From Arthrobacter jiangjiafuii (GTDB taxonomy: Bacteria > Actinomycetota > Actinomycetes > Actinomycetales > Micrococcaceae), in assembly GCF_018622995.1 (NCBI RefSeq), contig NZ_CP076022.1:1178001-1242000 (forward strand): 64,000 bases of DNA, in the 5' to 3' direction. Of this stretch, positions 44,699-53,946 are shown one piece after another. The translations under genes were made by a program, and so were the position numbers. Each line of letters begins with the position of its first letter. The stretch's first letter is position 1. The notes below the pieces were generated by a model. The model did no database searches. It saw only the letters and a list, made by a program, of their open reading frames with translations, and had not been told where the DNA came from.

Positions 44699-44959
44699 TT
44701 AGCCGCCCGCGAAGGGCGGCAGGATGTCCACGGTGTCCTGAGGCTGCAGGGGAACCGACCGGTCACGCGCTGCAAAGCCGTTGACCAGGAACGTGCTGCG
44801 GGAGATCACGCTCTTGAGCGGGGGAGCACCGGCGGAGGCCGTCGGATGGCGCCCGGCCAGGAGTTCCAGCAGCGACTGAAGCGTCGCCCCGGACAGGTCC
44901 AGGGTTTCCTCTTCCACGCCGGATGCCGCCTTCGCAGCCCCAAAATATCGGATCAGCAC
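44699..44959 (-). CDS. moaD: Molybdopterin synthase small (sulfur carrier) subunit MoaD
   Basis: The 86-residue ubiquitin-like protein starts LIRYFGAAKAASG and ends VDILPPFAGG, with the C-terminal Gly-Gly that is thiocarboxylated to give sulfur to the dithiolene of molybdopterin. VNG in FLVNGFAARD is another family mark. It begins immediately after the moaA stop on the same strand. It partners with MoaE, encoded 8 kb away on the other strand. Confidence 0.93.
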   Translation of the reverse strand: MLIRYFGAAKAASGVEEETLDLSGATLQSLLELLAGRHPTASAGAPPLKSVISRSTFLVNGFAARDRSVPLQPQDTVDILPPFAGG

Positions 44960-46108
44960 TTAGCCGCCTATCGCGCTCATGGTCCGGTCCGGCTGCACAT
45001 AGTCAGCATCGCCCAGGCCGGTATGGTCCATTCCGTGGGCCTTCGGTTTGCCCCACATGGCATCCTGCCACCGGGCCGCGACCTCGGCATCGCCCACCCC
45101 GGGGGAGCGCAGCAGCTCGCGCAGGTCGGTTTCCTCGTGGGAGAACAGGCAGCTGCGGACGCTGCCTTCGGCCGTGATCCGGGTGCGCCGGCAGTCGGCG
45201 CAGAAGGGCTCGGTTACCGAGGCGATAATGCCCACCGTGCCGGCCACCGTCTCCGGTTCCGCCCGGCGCCGGACTTCCCAACGCTCGGCGGGGGCGCCGT
45301 CGCGCTGGCGCGGATCAGGGGTAAGGACGAAGTCACGCTCCAGCCGGCCGCGGATTTCCGCTGCGGTGATCATGCCGTCACGGGTCCAGCCATGGTCTGC
45401 GTCCAGCGGCATCTGCTCGATGAAGCGCAGCTCAAACCCGTGGCTGACTGCCCACTCCAGCAGATCGGGAGCTTCGACGTCGTTGATCCCGCGCATCAGC
45501 ACCGCGTTGATCTTGATCAGTCCCAGCCCAACCCGCGCCGCTTCCTCCACGCCGGCGAGGACCCGGGCCAGGAACGGCCGGCGGGTCAGCTGGGCAAAGG
45601 TATCCGGGTGCAGGGAATCCAGCGACACGTTGATGCGGGTAAGCCCTGCGTCCCTGAGCGCCTGGGCCTTTTTATCCAGCCCCAGGCCGTTGGTGGTCAG
45701 TGAAATCGGCAGCCCGGGGTGGTTGGCCCGGATTCCGGCCACGATATCGACCAGGTCAGCCCGCACCAGCGGCTCGCCGCCGGTCAGCCGCAGCTCCCGG
45801 ACGCCCAGGACATCCACGCCGATGCCTACCAGCCGGATGATCTCGGCGCCGCTGAGCACCTTGTCCTTGGCGAGCCAGTCCAGCCCTTCGGCCGGCATGC
45901 AGTAGGTGCAGCGCAGGTTGCATTTGTCGGTCAGGGACAGGCGCATGTCGGTGGCCCGCCGGCCGTAACGGTCCAGCAGCCCGTCAGCGGCCCGGATCCC
46001 GGCAGCGGCGGCGATCCCGGCCGTGCCGCCTTCGGTCACGGGCGGTGCTGAAGCCCCTGTTGGCGGAGCGGGCAGGCCGACGGCCGGCATTCCCAGCTGG
46101 ATTCCCAT
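44960..46108 (-). CDS. moaA: GTP 3',8-cyclase (molybdenum cofactor radical SAM enzyme MoaA)
   Basis: The 382-residue enzyme starts cofactor synthesis from GTP. The radical SAM cluster motif is in SLTDKCNLRCTYCMP (CxxxCxxC), and TGGEPLVRADLV is the SAM-binding GGE motif. A second iron-sulfur site is formed by FCADCRRTRIT and a later cysteine in RSCLFS. The C-terminal GG (SAIGG) is conserved and needed for activity. The first 40 residues are Ala/Pro-rich and may not be translated, since a later start near LLDRYGRRATDMR would also be complete. It is co-transcribed with moaD. Confidence 0.96.
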   Translation of the reverse strand: MGIQLGMPAVGLPAPPTGASAPPVTEGGTAGIAAAAGIRAADGLLDRYGRRATDMRLSLTDKCNLRCTYCMPAEGLDWLAKDKVLSGAEIIRLVGIGVDVLGVRELRLTGGEPLVRADLVDIVAGIRANHPGLPISLTTNGLGLDKKAQALRDAGLTRINVSLDSLHPDTFAQLTRRPFLARVLAGVEEAARVGLGLIKINAVLMRGINDVEAPDLLEWAVSHGFELRFIEQMPLDADHGWTRDGMITAAEIRGRLERDFVLTPDPRQRDGAPAERWEVRRRAEPETVAGTVGIIASVTEPFCADCRRTRITAEGSVRSCLFSHEETDLRELLRSPGVGDAEVAARWQDAMWGKPKAHGMDHTGLGDADYVQPDRTMSAIGG

Positions 46109-46134
46109 GGGTCGAGGCTACGCCCTTTCATGGC

Positions 46135-46140
46135 TAGGCT
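46135..46140 (+). promoter_or_regulatory. -10 box for leaderless modA
   Basis: TAGGCT lies six bases before ATG 46147, with no ribosome-binding site. It is in the 38-base gap between the divergent moaA and modA genes. No ModE-type palindrome is evident. Confidence 0.5.
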
Positions 46141-46146
46141 CTATCA

Positions 46147-46923
46147 ATGCGACGTATTCGTTCCGGCCGGCATCTGCTGGCCCCCGCCGTCCTGCTGGTA
46201 TTGGCCGTTGGCTGCTCCGGGCCGGGCGCCGGCAGCGGGTCCGGCAGCGACCGGACAGGGCAGCAAATCACCGTTTTCGCAGCCTCTTCGCTCACCGACG
46301 TGATCTCCACAATGAATGAGGCGTACGACGGCGGCGGGCAGCTGCTGATCAATCTCGGCTCGAGCGCGCAGCTGACCGCCCAGCTGCGCTCCGGCGCGCC
46401 GGCGGACGTGCTTATCACCGCGGATCTGGAGGCATTGCAGGCTGTCCGGGACGAGGGACTGCTCGGTGCCGAGCAGGTGGTCGCCGGGAACACCTCCGTC
46501 CTGGCGCTGGCGCCGGGCAACCCGGGAAAGGTGCAGGCCTTGGCCGACGTCGCGCAGGAGTCGGTACAAGTGGCTCTCTGTGCTCCCTCCGTACCGTGCG
46601 GCCGTGCCGCGGAGCGGGTGCTTGCTGCGGCAGGGGTGATGGTGAGCGGGGAAAGCCGGGAGGACAGCGTGCGCTCGGTCCTGACCAAGGTGGCGACCGG
46701 TCAGGCCGATGCAGGGCTGGTGTACCAATCCGACGCGCTCTCGGCAGCGAACCAAGGGGTGACGTATCTTGAAGTGACCGATCCTGAACCCAACCAGTAC
46801 CCCGCGGCCCTGACCGCGGAGGGAGCAGAGCATGAGGCAGCTGTCCGATTCTATGAGTGGCTTGCAGGGGAAGAAGCCGCCCGGATCCTCCGCAGCGCCG
46901 GCTTCCAGCCCGCCGGGACCTGA
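46147..46923 (+). CDS. modA: Molybdate ABC transporter substrate-binding lipoprotein
   Basis: The 258-residue protein has a lipoprotein signal (RHLLAPAVLLVLAVGCSG, lipobox AVGC) and the ModA fold. ITVFAASSLTDVISTMN holds the first anion-contacting serines, LINLGSSAQLTAQLRSGAPADVLITAD the second, and TGQADAGLVYQSDA the conserved tyrosine region. It captures molybdate or tungstate outside the membrane and delivers it to ModB. It opens the plus-strand molybdenum operon. Confidence 0.93.
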   Translation: MRRIRSGRHLLAPAVLLVLAVGCSGPGAGSGSGSDRTGQQITVFAASSLTDVISTMNEAYDGGGQLLINLGSSAQLTAQLRSGAPADVLITADLEALQAVRDEGLLGAEQVVAGNTSVLALAPGNPGKVQALADVAQESVQVALCAPSVPCGRAAERVLAAAGVMVSGESREDSVRSVLTKVATGQADAGLVYQSDALSAANQGVTYLEVTDPEPNQYPAALTAEGAEHEAAVRFYEWLAGEEAARILRSAGFQPAGT

Positions 46924-46936
46924 GCGGGACGGCCCC

Positions 46937-47812
46937 GTGCAGGAAATCCAGCCGAAGAACCGGCGCAGCAGCCCGGGCAGCGGGCCGCACCGCCGGCAGC
47001 CGGGGCAGGGCATGAGCCGGGAAGCCAGGGCCACCACCCCGGCCTGGCTGTGGATCCCGGCGTCGCTGGCCCTGTTGTTCTGCGCCGGACCCGTTGCCGC
47101 GTTGCTGCTCAATGTCCCCTGGACGTCCCTCGGGCCCCTGCTCGCCGCACCGGAGGCCCGCACTGCGCTGGGGCTCTCGCTGGCCACCTCGGTGGGGTCA
47201 ACCTTGATCTGCGTGGCCTTGGGCCTGCCGCTGGCAGTGCTGTTCAGTAAACTCACCGGCCCCTGGATGCAGGTGCTGCGCGGGGTCCTGCTGGTTCCGC
47301 TGGTACTTTCCCCCGTGGTCTCCGGCATTGCGCTGCTGTATTTCTGGGGACGCCAGGGCCTGGCCGGACAGGTGCTGGAATCTGCCGGACTGGGTGTGGG
47401 CTATTCCCCGGCGGCTGTGCTGATTGTCCAGGTCTTTGTCTCCCTGCCGTTTTTCGTGGTGGCCTCGCTGAGCAGCCTGCGTGGCGTGGACCATGACCTG
47501 GAAATGGCCGCAGCCACCTCGGGCGCCGGGCCGACGGCCATCCTGCGCTACATCACTGTGCCGCTGGCTCTGCCGGGCATCGTTGTGGGGGCGCTGCTGG
47601 CCTTCGCCCGGTCGCTGGGCGAATACGGTGCCACCATCACCTTTGCCGGCAGCATCGAGGGCCGCACCCGGACCCTGCCCCTGCAGATCGAGCTGAGCCT
47701 GAATTCGAACCAGCCCGAGATTGCCCTGGGGATCTGCCTGATCCTGATTTCCCTGTACCTGGTGCTGCTCGTGATCGCCCGGTTCGGCATGGCCCTGCTC
47801 CTGCCGCGCTGA
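46937..47812 (+). CDS. modB: Molybdate ABC transporter permease
   Basis: The permease domain has about six helices and the EAA-like cytoplasmic loop EMAAATSGAGPTAILRYITVPLALPGIVVGALLAFARSLGEYGAT, typical of ModB. The start is uncertain. GTG 46937 (291 aa) follows the modA stop, ATG 46832 has a GGAGGG upstream but would overlap modA by 92 bases, and ATG 47012 gives a compact form starting before the first helix. No ATPase (ModC) gene follows, which is unusual for this system. Confidence 0.88.
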   Translation: MQEIQPKNRRSSPGSGPHRRQPGQGMSREARATTPAWLWIPASLALLFCAGPVAALLLNVPWTSLGPLLAAPEARTALGLSLATSVGSTLICVALGLPLAVLFSKLTGPWMQVLRGVLLVPLVLSPVVSGIALLYFWGRQGLAGQVLESAGLGVGYSPAAVLIVQVFVSLPFFVVASLSSLRGVDHDLEMAAATSGAGPTAILRYITVPLALPGIVVGALLAFARSLGEYGATITFAGSIEGRTRTLPLQIELSLNSNQPEIALGICLILISLYLVLLVIARFGMALLLPR

Positions 47813-47824
47813 GGACCACCCTCC

Positions 47825-49489
47825 ATGACCGGCGCAGGGACGGCAGCCACAAGAACAGAAGCGAGCAGCATGAACACCAAAGCCCCGCACTTCACCCTCT
47901 GGGCCGCAGCTGCCGGCATCGTTGCTGCCGGCCTGGGGGTGGCGGCCGGAGAGCTGGCCGCAGCCCTGCTCAGTCCATCTCTGTCACCGGTCAGCGCCGT
48001 CGGCTCCGTGGTCATCGATGGCATGCCCGCGGCGGTGAAGGATTGGGCCATTGGATTGTTCGGCACCGCGGACAAGGTGGCCTTCCTGGTCTCGATGGCT
48101 GTGGTCATCGCGGTGGTTGCCGCCGCCGCCGGTGTCCTGGAGCTGCGCAGGCCTCCCGCCGGCGCCGTCGTCATCGGCCTGTTCGGCGCCGCCGGCCTGG
48201 CAGCCGTGCTGACCAGGGCACAAATGAGCGCCCTGTCCCTGCTCCCGCCGCTGCTGGCCGCGGCCGTGGGCATCCTGGTGCTGCGCGCGTTGATGGTGCG
48301 GATTGAACGCTGGCGCGACGCTGCGACGGCCGAAGCACGTGCCGAAGCAGGAGCAGGAGTAGGAGCAGGAGTAGGAGCCGGTGCCGGTGCCGGTGCCGGT
48401 GCCGGGACAGGCCAGGCCGGGGCCCGGCGCCGGGATGTGCTGCGTTCGGTGGGCGGCGGCGCCGTCGTCGGCCTTGCCGCGGGTGCCCTGGCCGGAAGCG
48501 CACGCGGAGGCCAGGTCAGCACTGCGGCCGTCCGGGAGGCAGTGCAGCTGCCGGCTGCGGTAACCCCTGCCGCGCCCCTGCCGGCCGGTGCCGAACTCGG
48601 GATCAGCGGGCTGGACCCGGTTCTCACGCCCGCGGCGGACTTCTACCGCATCGACACCGCGCTGAGCGTGCCGCTGGTCAACGCGCAGCAGTGGACGCTC
48701 AAGGTCACGGGCCTGGTGGACCGCGAGATCGAGATCGACTTCGCGCAGCTGCTCGCCAAACCGCTGCAGGAAAGCTGGATCACGCTGGCCTGCGTGTCCA
48801 ACGAGGTGGGCGGCAGCCTGATCGGCAACGCCAAATGGCTGGGCTGGCCGGTGCGGAACCTGCTGGCCGAGGCCGGCGTGCAAAGCGGCGCCGACATGGT
48901 CCTTTCCACCAGCCAAGACGGCTGGACGGCGTCCACGCCGCTTGAGGCGCTGACCGACAGCCGCGACGCGCTGCTGGCGGTGGGCATGAACGGAGAACCG
49001 CTGCCCCTGGAGCACGGCTTCCCGGTGCGGCTGGTGGTGCCCGGACTCTACGGATACGTCTCGGCTACGAAATGGGTCACTGAGCTGAGGGTCTCCCGGT
49101 TCGCCGACGAAAGCGCCTATTGGACCGACCGTGGCTGGTCCGAGCGCGGTCCCATCAAGCTCTCCTCCCGGATCGACACGCCGTCCCGCGGCGCAGCCGT
49201 TGACGCCGGGACGCTCACCGTGGCCGGCATGGCCTGGGCCCAGCACACCGGGATCCGGGCAGTGCAGCTGAGGGTCGACGACGGCGGCTGGCAGGATGCG
49301 CAGCTGGCCGCCGGGATCTCGGCAGACACCTGGGTGCAGTGGTCCGCGCGGGTGGACCTTGAGGCAGGAGACCACACCCTTACGGTGCGCGCCGTCAACG
49401 CGACGGGAAGCGAGCAGGACGAACGTGAGCGGCCGGTGGTCCCCGACGGCGCCACCGGCCTGCATACCGTTCGGATCAACGTCCGCTGA
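47825..49489 (+). CDS. Membrane-anchored sulfite-oxidase-family molybdopterin oxidoreductase
   Basis: The 554-residue protein starts with four hydrophobic helices (about residues 24-50, 82-105, 112-130 and 138-158) and an AGAGVG repeat linker. A Tat-like motif ARRRDVLR (about 200-207) with a further hydrophobic stretch follows. The C-terminal half is a sulfite-oxidase-type molybdopterin domain: the Mo-binding cysteine is Cys323 in ITLACVSNEVGG, HGFPVRLVVPGLYGY follows, and a dimerisation domain ends RINVR. Sulfite or a related oxo-substrate is likely, but a nitrate or sulfoxide role cannot be excluded. It is surrounded by cofactor and molybdate uptake genes. ATG 47870 is an alternative start. 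Confidence 0.88.
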   Translation: MTGAGTAATRTEASSMNTKAPHFTLWAAAAGIVAAGLGVAAGELAAALLSPSLSPVSAVGSVVIDGMPAAVKDWAIGLFGTADKVAFLVSMAVVIAVVAAAAGVLELRRPPAGAVVIGLFGAAGLAAVLTRAQMSALSLLPPLLAAAVGILVLRALMVRIERWRDAATAEARAEAGAGVGAGVGAGAGAGAGAGTGQAGARRRDVLRSVGGGAVVGLAAGALAGSARGGQVSTAAVREAVQLPAAVTPAAPLPAGAELGISGLDPVLTPAADFYRIDTALSVPLVNAQQWTLKVTGLVDREIEIDFAQLLAKPLQESWITLACVSNEVGGSLIGNAKWLGWPVRNLLAEAGVQSGADMVLSTSQDGWTASTPLEALTDSRDALLAVGMNGEPLPLEHGFPVRLVVPGLYGYVSATKWVTELRVSRFADESAYWTDRGWSERGPIKLSSRIDTPSRGAAVDAGTLTVAGMAWAQHTGIRAVQLRVDDGGWQDAQLAAGISADTWVQWSARVDLEAGDHTLTVRAVNATGSEQDERERPVVPDGATGLHTVRINVR

Positions 49490-49497
49490 CGATGGGC

Positions 49498-49503
49498 TAC
49501 GCT
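49498..49503 (+). promoter_or_regulatory. -10-like box for a leaderless phosphatase gene
   Basis: TACGCT is six bases before GTG 49510. It suggests that the phosphatase and following genes can be transcribed separately from the molybdoenzyme. Confidence 0.4.
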
Positions 49504-49509
49504 CGTTTT

Positions 49510-50319
49510 GTGACGATCAGCGCCTTGGAAGGTACCGTGAATTTCCGCGACATCGGCGGGTTGCCGCTGGCCGGAGGCGGCAGGACCGCATGCGGGGTCC
49601 TCTATCGCTCGGATGCGATCAGCGGGCTGACGCCCCGTGGCCTGGCGGACCTCGCCGGGTCCGGGATCCAGGCCATCATCGATTTCCGCACGGCTTCGGA
49701 ACAGCAGATGGCACCGGACCGGCTGCCCCCGGCCCGCACGTTTTCCTGCCTGGACATGCCCCTCTTTGAGGGCGCTTTCACAGGTTTGGCCCAAGAAGAG
49801 ATGCAGCGGGCAGTGCGATCCGATGATCCCGCGGTAGCATCCCGGGCGGTGCAGGCCGCTGTGGCGCAGCTTCCTACCCTGGGCCGGATCTACATCGGGA
49901 TGCTGCAGGACGGACGCTCGGTTTTCACCGAAACCGCCCGTCGGGTGGCGGCGTCAGCGGACGGCTCCGCGACCCTGGTTCACTGCACCGCGGGCAAGGA
50001 CCGCACCGGCGTGGCCGTGGCGCTGATCCTGGGCGCGGTCGGTGTGGAGCCGCAGTCCGTGGTTGCCGACTACCGGCAAAGCGAAGCGAACCTGGCGGGG
50101 GAGTGGGCGGACCGGATGCTCGGAATGATCGGCGGCATGGGCGTCCCCCTGACCAGTGAAGTAACGACCTTGGTCACCCGGGCACCTGTCGAAGCCATCA
50201 CCGAGGCGATGGCCTGGGTCGCTGCCGAACACGGCGACGCCGCCGGCTATCTGCGCTCCGGCGGACTCACCGACGACGAGCTGGTGATGCTGCGCCGCCG
50301 GCTGCGGGTGCAGCAGTGA
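49510..50319 (+). CDS. Tyrosine-protein phosphatase (Y_phosphatase3 / atypical dual-specificity type)
   Basis: From GTG 49510 the protein has 269 residues, and ATG 49492 would add six. The phosphatase signature is HCTAGKDRTGVAVALIL, with the nucleophile Cys159 and Arg165. The N-terminal NFRDIGGLPLAGGGRTACGVLYRSD and the conserved aspartate-bearing IIDFRTASE match the family of MptpB and related lipid/protein phosphatases. Its substrate is unknown, and its place inside a molybdenum cluster is puzzling. The stop overlaps moeA (GTGA). Confidence 0.88.
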   Translation: MTISALEGTVNFRDIGGLPLAGGGRTACGVLYRSDAISGLTPRGLADLAGSGIQAIIDFRTASEQQMAPDRLPPARTFSCLDMPLFEGAFTGLAQEEMQRAVRSDDPAVASRAVQAAVAQLPTLGRIYIGMLQDGRSVFTETARRVAASADGSATLVHCTAGKDRTGVAVALILGAVGVEPQSVVADYRQSEANLAGEWADRMLGMIGGMGVPLTSEVTTLVTRAPVEAITEAMAWVAAEHGDAAGYLRSGGLTDDELVMLRRRLRVQQ

Positions 50320-51584
50320 CCAGGACAGTGGAAGAACACCGGGAAGCGGTGCACCGGCTGCTGGAGACCTCGCTGGCCACAGCACCGCAGCGTACTGAAA
50401 CCGTGGAGCTCGTGCAGGCAGCCGGGCGGATCCTGGCCGTGGACGTGAGGGCGCCGGGCAGCCTTCCTCCCTTCGACAACTCCCAGATGGATGGGTACGC
50501 GGTCCGCGCTGCGGATCTCGCCCCGGCCTCCGGGCAGGCCGTGCAGCTGCATGTCAGCGATCCGATTCCCGCCGGCATAGCTGCTCCCGTCTTGGCAGCC
50601 GGCCACGCCGCGCCCATCATGACCGGTGCCATGCTGCCGGCGGGGGCCGACGCCGTCGTCCCCATCGAGCGTGCCGTGCCCGACACCTTCTTTACGGACG
50701 GGCAACGGCCCGGGGCAACTGTGTGCTTCCCCGACGGGGCGGCCGCCGGAGATTTTGTCCGCCGCTCCGGCAGCGACATCCGGGCCGGAACCGTCGCGCT
50801 GGCCGCCGGGACCCGCTTGGGTGCTCTGCAGCTTGGCCTGCTGGCCGCGCTTGGCATTCCGGCGGTACAGGTCCGTGCTCCGTTCCGGGTGCTGCTGCTC
50901 AGCACCGGGGATGAAGTGGTGGAGCCGGGACGGGAGCTGGCACCCGGGCAGATCCACGATGCCAACTCCACCCTGCTCGCGGTCAGCCTGCAGGAAGCCG
51001 GCGCCGAGGTGGCCCGGGCCCGCATCGTGACCGATTCGCCGGACAACTTCCGGGCCCAACTCCGCGAGGACCTGGAAGCTCATCCCGTTGACCTGGTGCT
51101 GACCTCCGGTGGAATCAGCATGGGCGCGTATGAGGTGGTCCGGCTGGCCCTGGCTTCCGACGGCGTGCAGTTCCTCCCGGTTGCCATGCAGCCCGGCGGC
51201 CCGCAGGGGATAGGCACCGTACACGGCATCCCCTTCCTCGGCTTCCCCGGCAACCCGGTCAGCTCCCTGGTGTCGTTCGAGGTGTTCCTCCGCCCGGCAC
51301 TCGGTGCGCTCACCGGCCGGCCAGCACCGCGTCCGCAGCTTCCCGCCCTGCTGTCAGAAGACGCCCACAGCCCTGCCGCCAAGCACCAGGTGCGGCGCGG
51401 CCGCTACACGCCGCCGGCCGGCGCCGGAACCATTGGCCGGGTCGAACTGGTCGGCGGGCCCGGCTCGCATCTGCTCCATGCCCTGGCCACCTCCAATGCC
51501 CTGGTGCATATCCCGGCGGGGACGGCAGCGGTTCCGGCCGGCGCGGAAGTGACAGTATGGCTGTTGGACCCAGCAGATTCTTGA
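50316..51584 (+). CDS. moeA: Molybdopterin molybdotransferase MoeA
   Basis: The 422-residue enzyme inserts molybdate into adenylated molybdopterin. Domain order is as in E. coli Moe[16 protein letters not shown] (with the substrate-site aspartate), the small domain, then the MogA-like domain [13 protein letters not shown] with [16 protein letters not shown] and [32 protein letters not shown] and a C-terminal beta domain close it. GTG start coupled to the phosphatase stop. Confidence 0.95.
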   Translation: MTRTVEEHREAVHRLLETSLATAPQRTETVELVQAAGRILAVDVRAPGSLPPFDNSQMDGYAVRAADLAPASGQAVQLHVSDPIPAGIAAPVLAAGHAAPIMTGAMLPAGADAVVPIERAVPDTFFTDGQRPGATVCFPDGAAAGDFVRRSGSDIRAGTVALAAGTRLGALQLGLLAALGIPAVQVRAPFRVLLLSTGDEVVEPGRELAPGQIHDANSTLLAVSLQEAGAEVARARIVTDSPDNFRAQLREDLEAHPVDLVLTSGGISMGAYEVVRLALASDGVQFLPVAMQPGGPQGIGTVHGIPFLGFPGNPVSSLVSFEVFLRPALGALTGRPAPRPQLPALLSEDAHSPAAKHQVRRGRYTPPAGAGTIGRVELVGGPGSHLLHALATSNALVHIPAGTAAVPAGAEVTVWLLDPADS

Positions 51585-51643
51585 ATCGGCCAGATCCACG
51601 AAATCCCTAGAATCCCGACCTGCCGGATCCTTGAATCGGCCAG
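51576..51643. repeat. Direct repeat spanning the moeA stop and moaC leader
   Basis: GATTCTTGAATCGGCCAG (51576-51593) and GATCCTTGAATCGGCCAG (51626-51643) differ at one base and are 50 bases apart. The first contains the moeA stop codon. A duplication of the moeA 3' end is the simplest origin. Confidence 0.75.
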
Positions 51644-51666
51644 TTCCCCCGAAACGGAGTGTATTC

Positions 51667-52155
51667 ATGCCCGGCACCGACGAGCAGCAGCCCGGACTCA
51701 CCCACGTCCGCGAGGACGGCACCGCCCACATGGTGGACGTGTCAGGGAAGACCGAAACCACCCGGATTGCCACGGCGCAGGCCCGGCTGAAAACCACCGC
51801 CGAGGTGGTGAAGCTGCTCTCCGAGGGCGGGCTGCCCAAGGGCGATGCCCTCGCCGTCGCCCGCATTGCCGGAATCATGGGTGCCAAGCAGACCTCCACC
51901 CTGATCCCGCTGTGCCATCCGCTGCCGCTGACCAAGGTGACCGTGGACTTCGAACCCGGGGAAGCCGACGTTGTTATCCGCGCCACGGTGAAGACCAAGG
52001 CGCTCACCGGCGTGGAAATGGAGGCCCTGACCGCCGCGTCCGTGGCCGCGCTGACGCTGTACGACATGATCAAGGCCGTGGACAAGCACGCCGTCATCTC
52101 CGACCTGCAGGTGCTCGCCAAGTCCGGTGGCAAGAGCGGAGACTGGACGCTATGA
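51667..52155 (+). CDS. moaC: Cyclic pyranopterin monophosphate synthase MoaC
   Basis: The 162-residue enzyme converts the MoaA product to cyclic pyranopterin monophosphate. It has [27 protein letters not shown] at the start, then [20 protein letters not shown] and [32 protein letters not shown], with the active-site Lys and Asp. CGGAG precedes ATG 51667. It overlaps the next gene by ATGA. Confidence 0.97.
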   Translation: MPGTDEQQPGLTHVREDGTAHMVDVSGKTETTRIATAQARLKTTAEVVKLLSEGGLPKGDALAVARIAGIMGAKQTSTLIPLCHPLPLTKVTVDFEPGEADVVIRATVKTKALTGVEMEALTAASVAALTLYDMIKAVDKHAVISDLQVLAKSGGKSGDWTL

Positions 52156-52700
52156 CCTCCCAGCCTGCAACGCCGCAGCAGCAGCCCCATTCCACACCGG
52201 CCCCGCATGTTCCGTCCCAGCCGCCGCGCCGGACCGCCGCCGTGCTGATCGCCTCCACCCGGGCTTCCAGCGGCGAGTACCAGGACGAATGCGGCCCGCT
52301 GGCCGCAGACTGGCTCTACGCCCTGGGGTTCGACGTCGTGCTGGCCGAAGTGGTGCCCGACGGCCCCGGGGTGGGCGATTCACTGCGTCGGATGCTGGCG
52401 CTTGAACCGGCAGTCATCCTCACCAGCGGCGGCACCGGGCTCAGCCCCACCGACCACACGCCCGAGCAGACGCTGCCGCTGCTGGAGCGGGAGGTGCCAG
52501 GGGTCATGGAGGCGCTGCGTGCGTACGGGTGCACCAAGACCCCGATGGCCGCCATCAGCCGCGGCTACGCAGGGACCGCGGGCCGCACGTTCATCGTGAA
52601 CCTGCCCGGTTCGCCCGGCGCCGTGGCGGACGGACTTGCAGTGCTGGAGCCGATCATCGCCCACATCTGCGGACAGTTGGAGGGCCGGCGTGAGCACTGA
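52152..52700 (+). CDS. MogA/MoaB-type molybdopterin adenylyltransferase
   Basis: After a 25-residue Pro/Gln-rich start, the 182-residue protein has the MogA/MoaB fold: [20 protein letters not shown], then [35 protein letters not shown], and [23 protein letters not shown]. The GGTG motif and aspartate bind the pterin. It adenylates molybdopterin before MoeA acts. The symbol mogA or moaB would both fit. It is tightly packed between moaC and moaE with overlapping stop/start codons. Confidence 0.93.
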   Translation: MTSQPATPQQQPHSTPAPHVPSQPPRRTAAVLIASTRASSGEYQDECGPLAADWLYALGFDVVLAEVVPDGPGVGDSLRRMLALEPAVILTSGGTGLSPTDHTPEQTLPLLEREVPGVMEALRAYGCTKTPMAAISRGYAGTAGRTFIVNLPGSPGAVADGLAVLEPIIAHICGQLEGRREH

Positions 52701-53163
52701 GAACGTGAGCCCCGGGAACATGAGCCCCGCATCGGAAGTCGTCAACGCAACGGTGTCCGACCTGCCGCTGGATGCCGGGCATGCCGCCGATGGCGCCTGG
52801 TCGCCGGAGTGCGGCGCCGTGGTGGGTTTCAGCGGGATTGTCCGCAACCACGACGGCGGACGCGCGGTGGCCACCCTGTCCTACACCGCCCATCCCTCCG
52901 CAGAGCAGGTCATAACCGAGGTTGCGGCCGAGATTGCCGGCCGGTACGACGGCGTCCGCATCTGGGTGGGGCACCGCACCGGTCCGCTGGACATCGGCGA
53001 CGCCGCTCTGGTCGCCGCGGTGGCTGCCGCACACCGCGGTGTTGCGTTTGCCGCCTGCTCCGACCTGGTCGATACCGTCAAGGCGCGCGTTCCCATTTGG
53101 AAGGAACAGGGCTTCGGCGACGGGAGCACCGAGTGGGTGGGTGTCAGCGACGCCCCGCAGTGA
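52690..53163 (+). CDS. moaE: Molybdopterin synthase catalytic (large) subunit MoaE
   Basis: The 157-residue subunit transfers sulfur from MoaD to the precursor. CGAVVGFSGIVRNHDGGRAVATLSYTAHPSAEQ and VWVGHRTGPLDIGDAALVAAVAAAHR are typical, and the active-site lysine lies in VKARVPIWKEQGFGDG. GTG 52690 has GGAGGG six bases upstream and overlaps the preceding gene by 11 bases. It closes the plus-strand molybdenum operon. Confidence 0.94.
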   Translation: MSTENVSPGNMSPASEVVNATVSDLPLDAGHAADGAWSPECGAVVGFSGIVRNHDGGRAVATLSYTAHPSAEQVITEVAAEIAGRYDGVRIWVGHRTGPLDIGDAALVAAVAAAHRGVAFAACSDLVDTVKARVPIWKEQGFGDGSTEWVGVSDAPQ

Positions 53164-53167
53164 CCGG

Positions 53168-53938
<771 letters not shown>

Positions 53939-53946
53939 GGAACACG

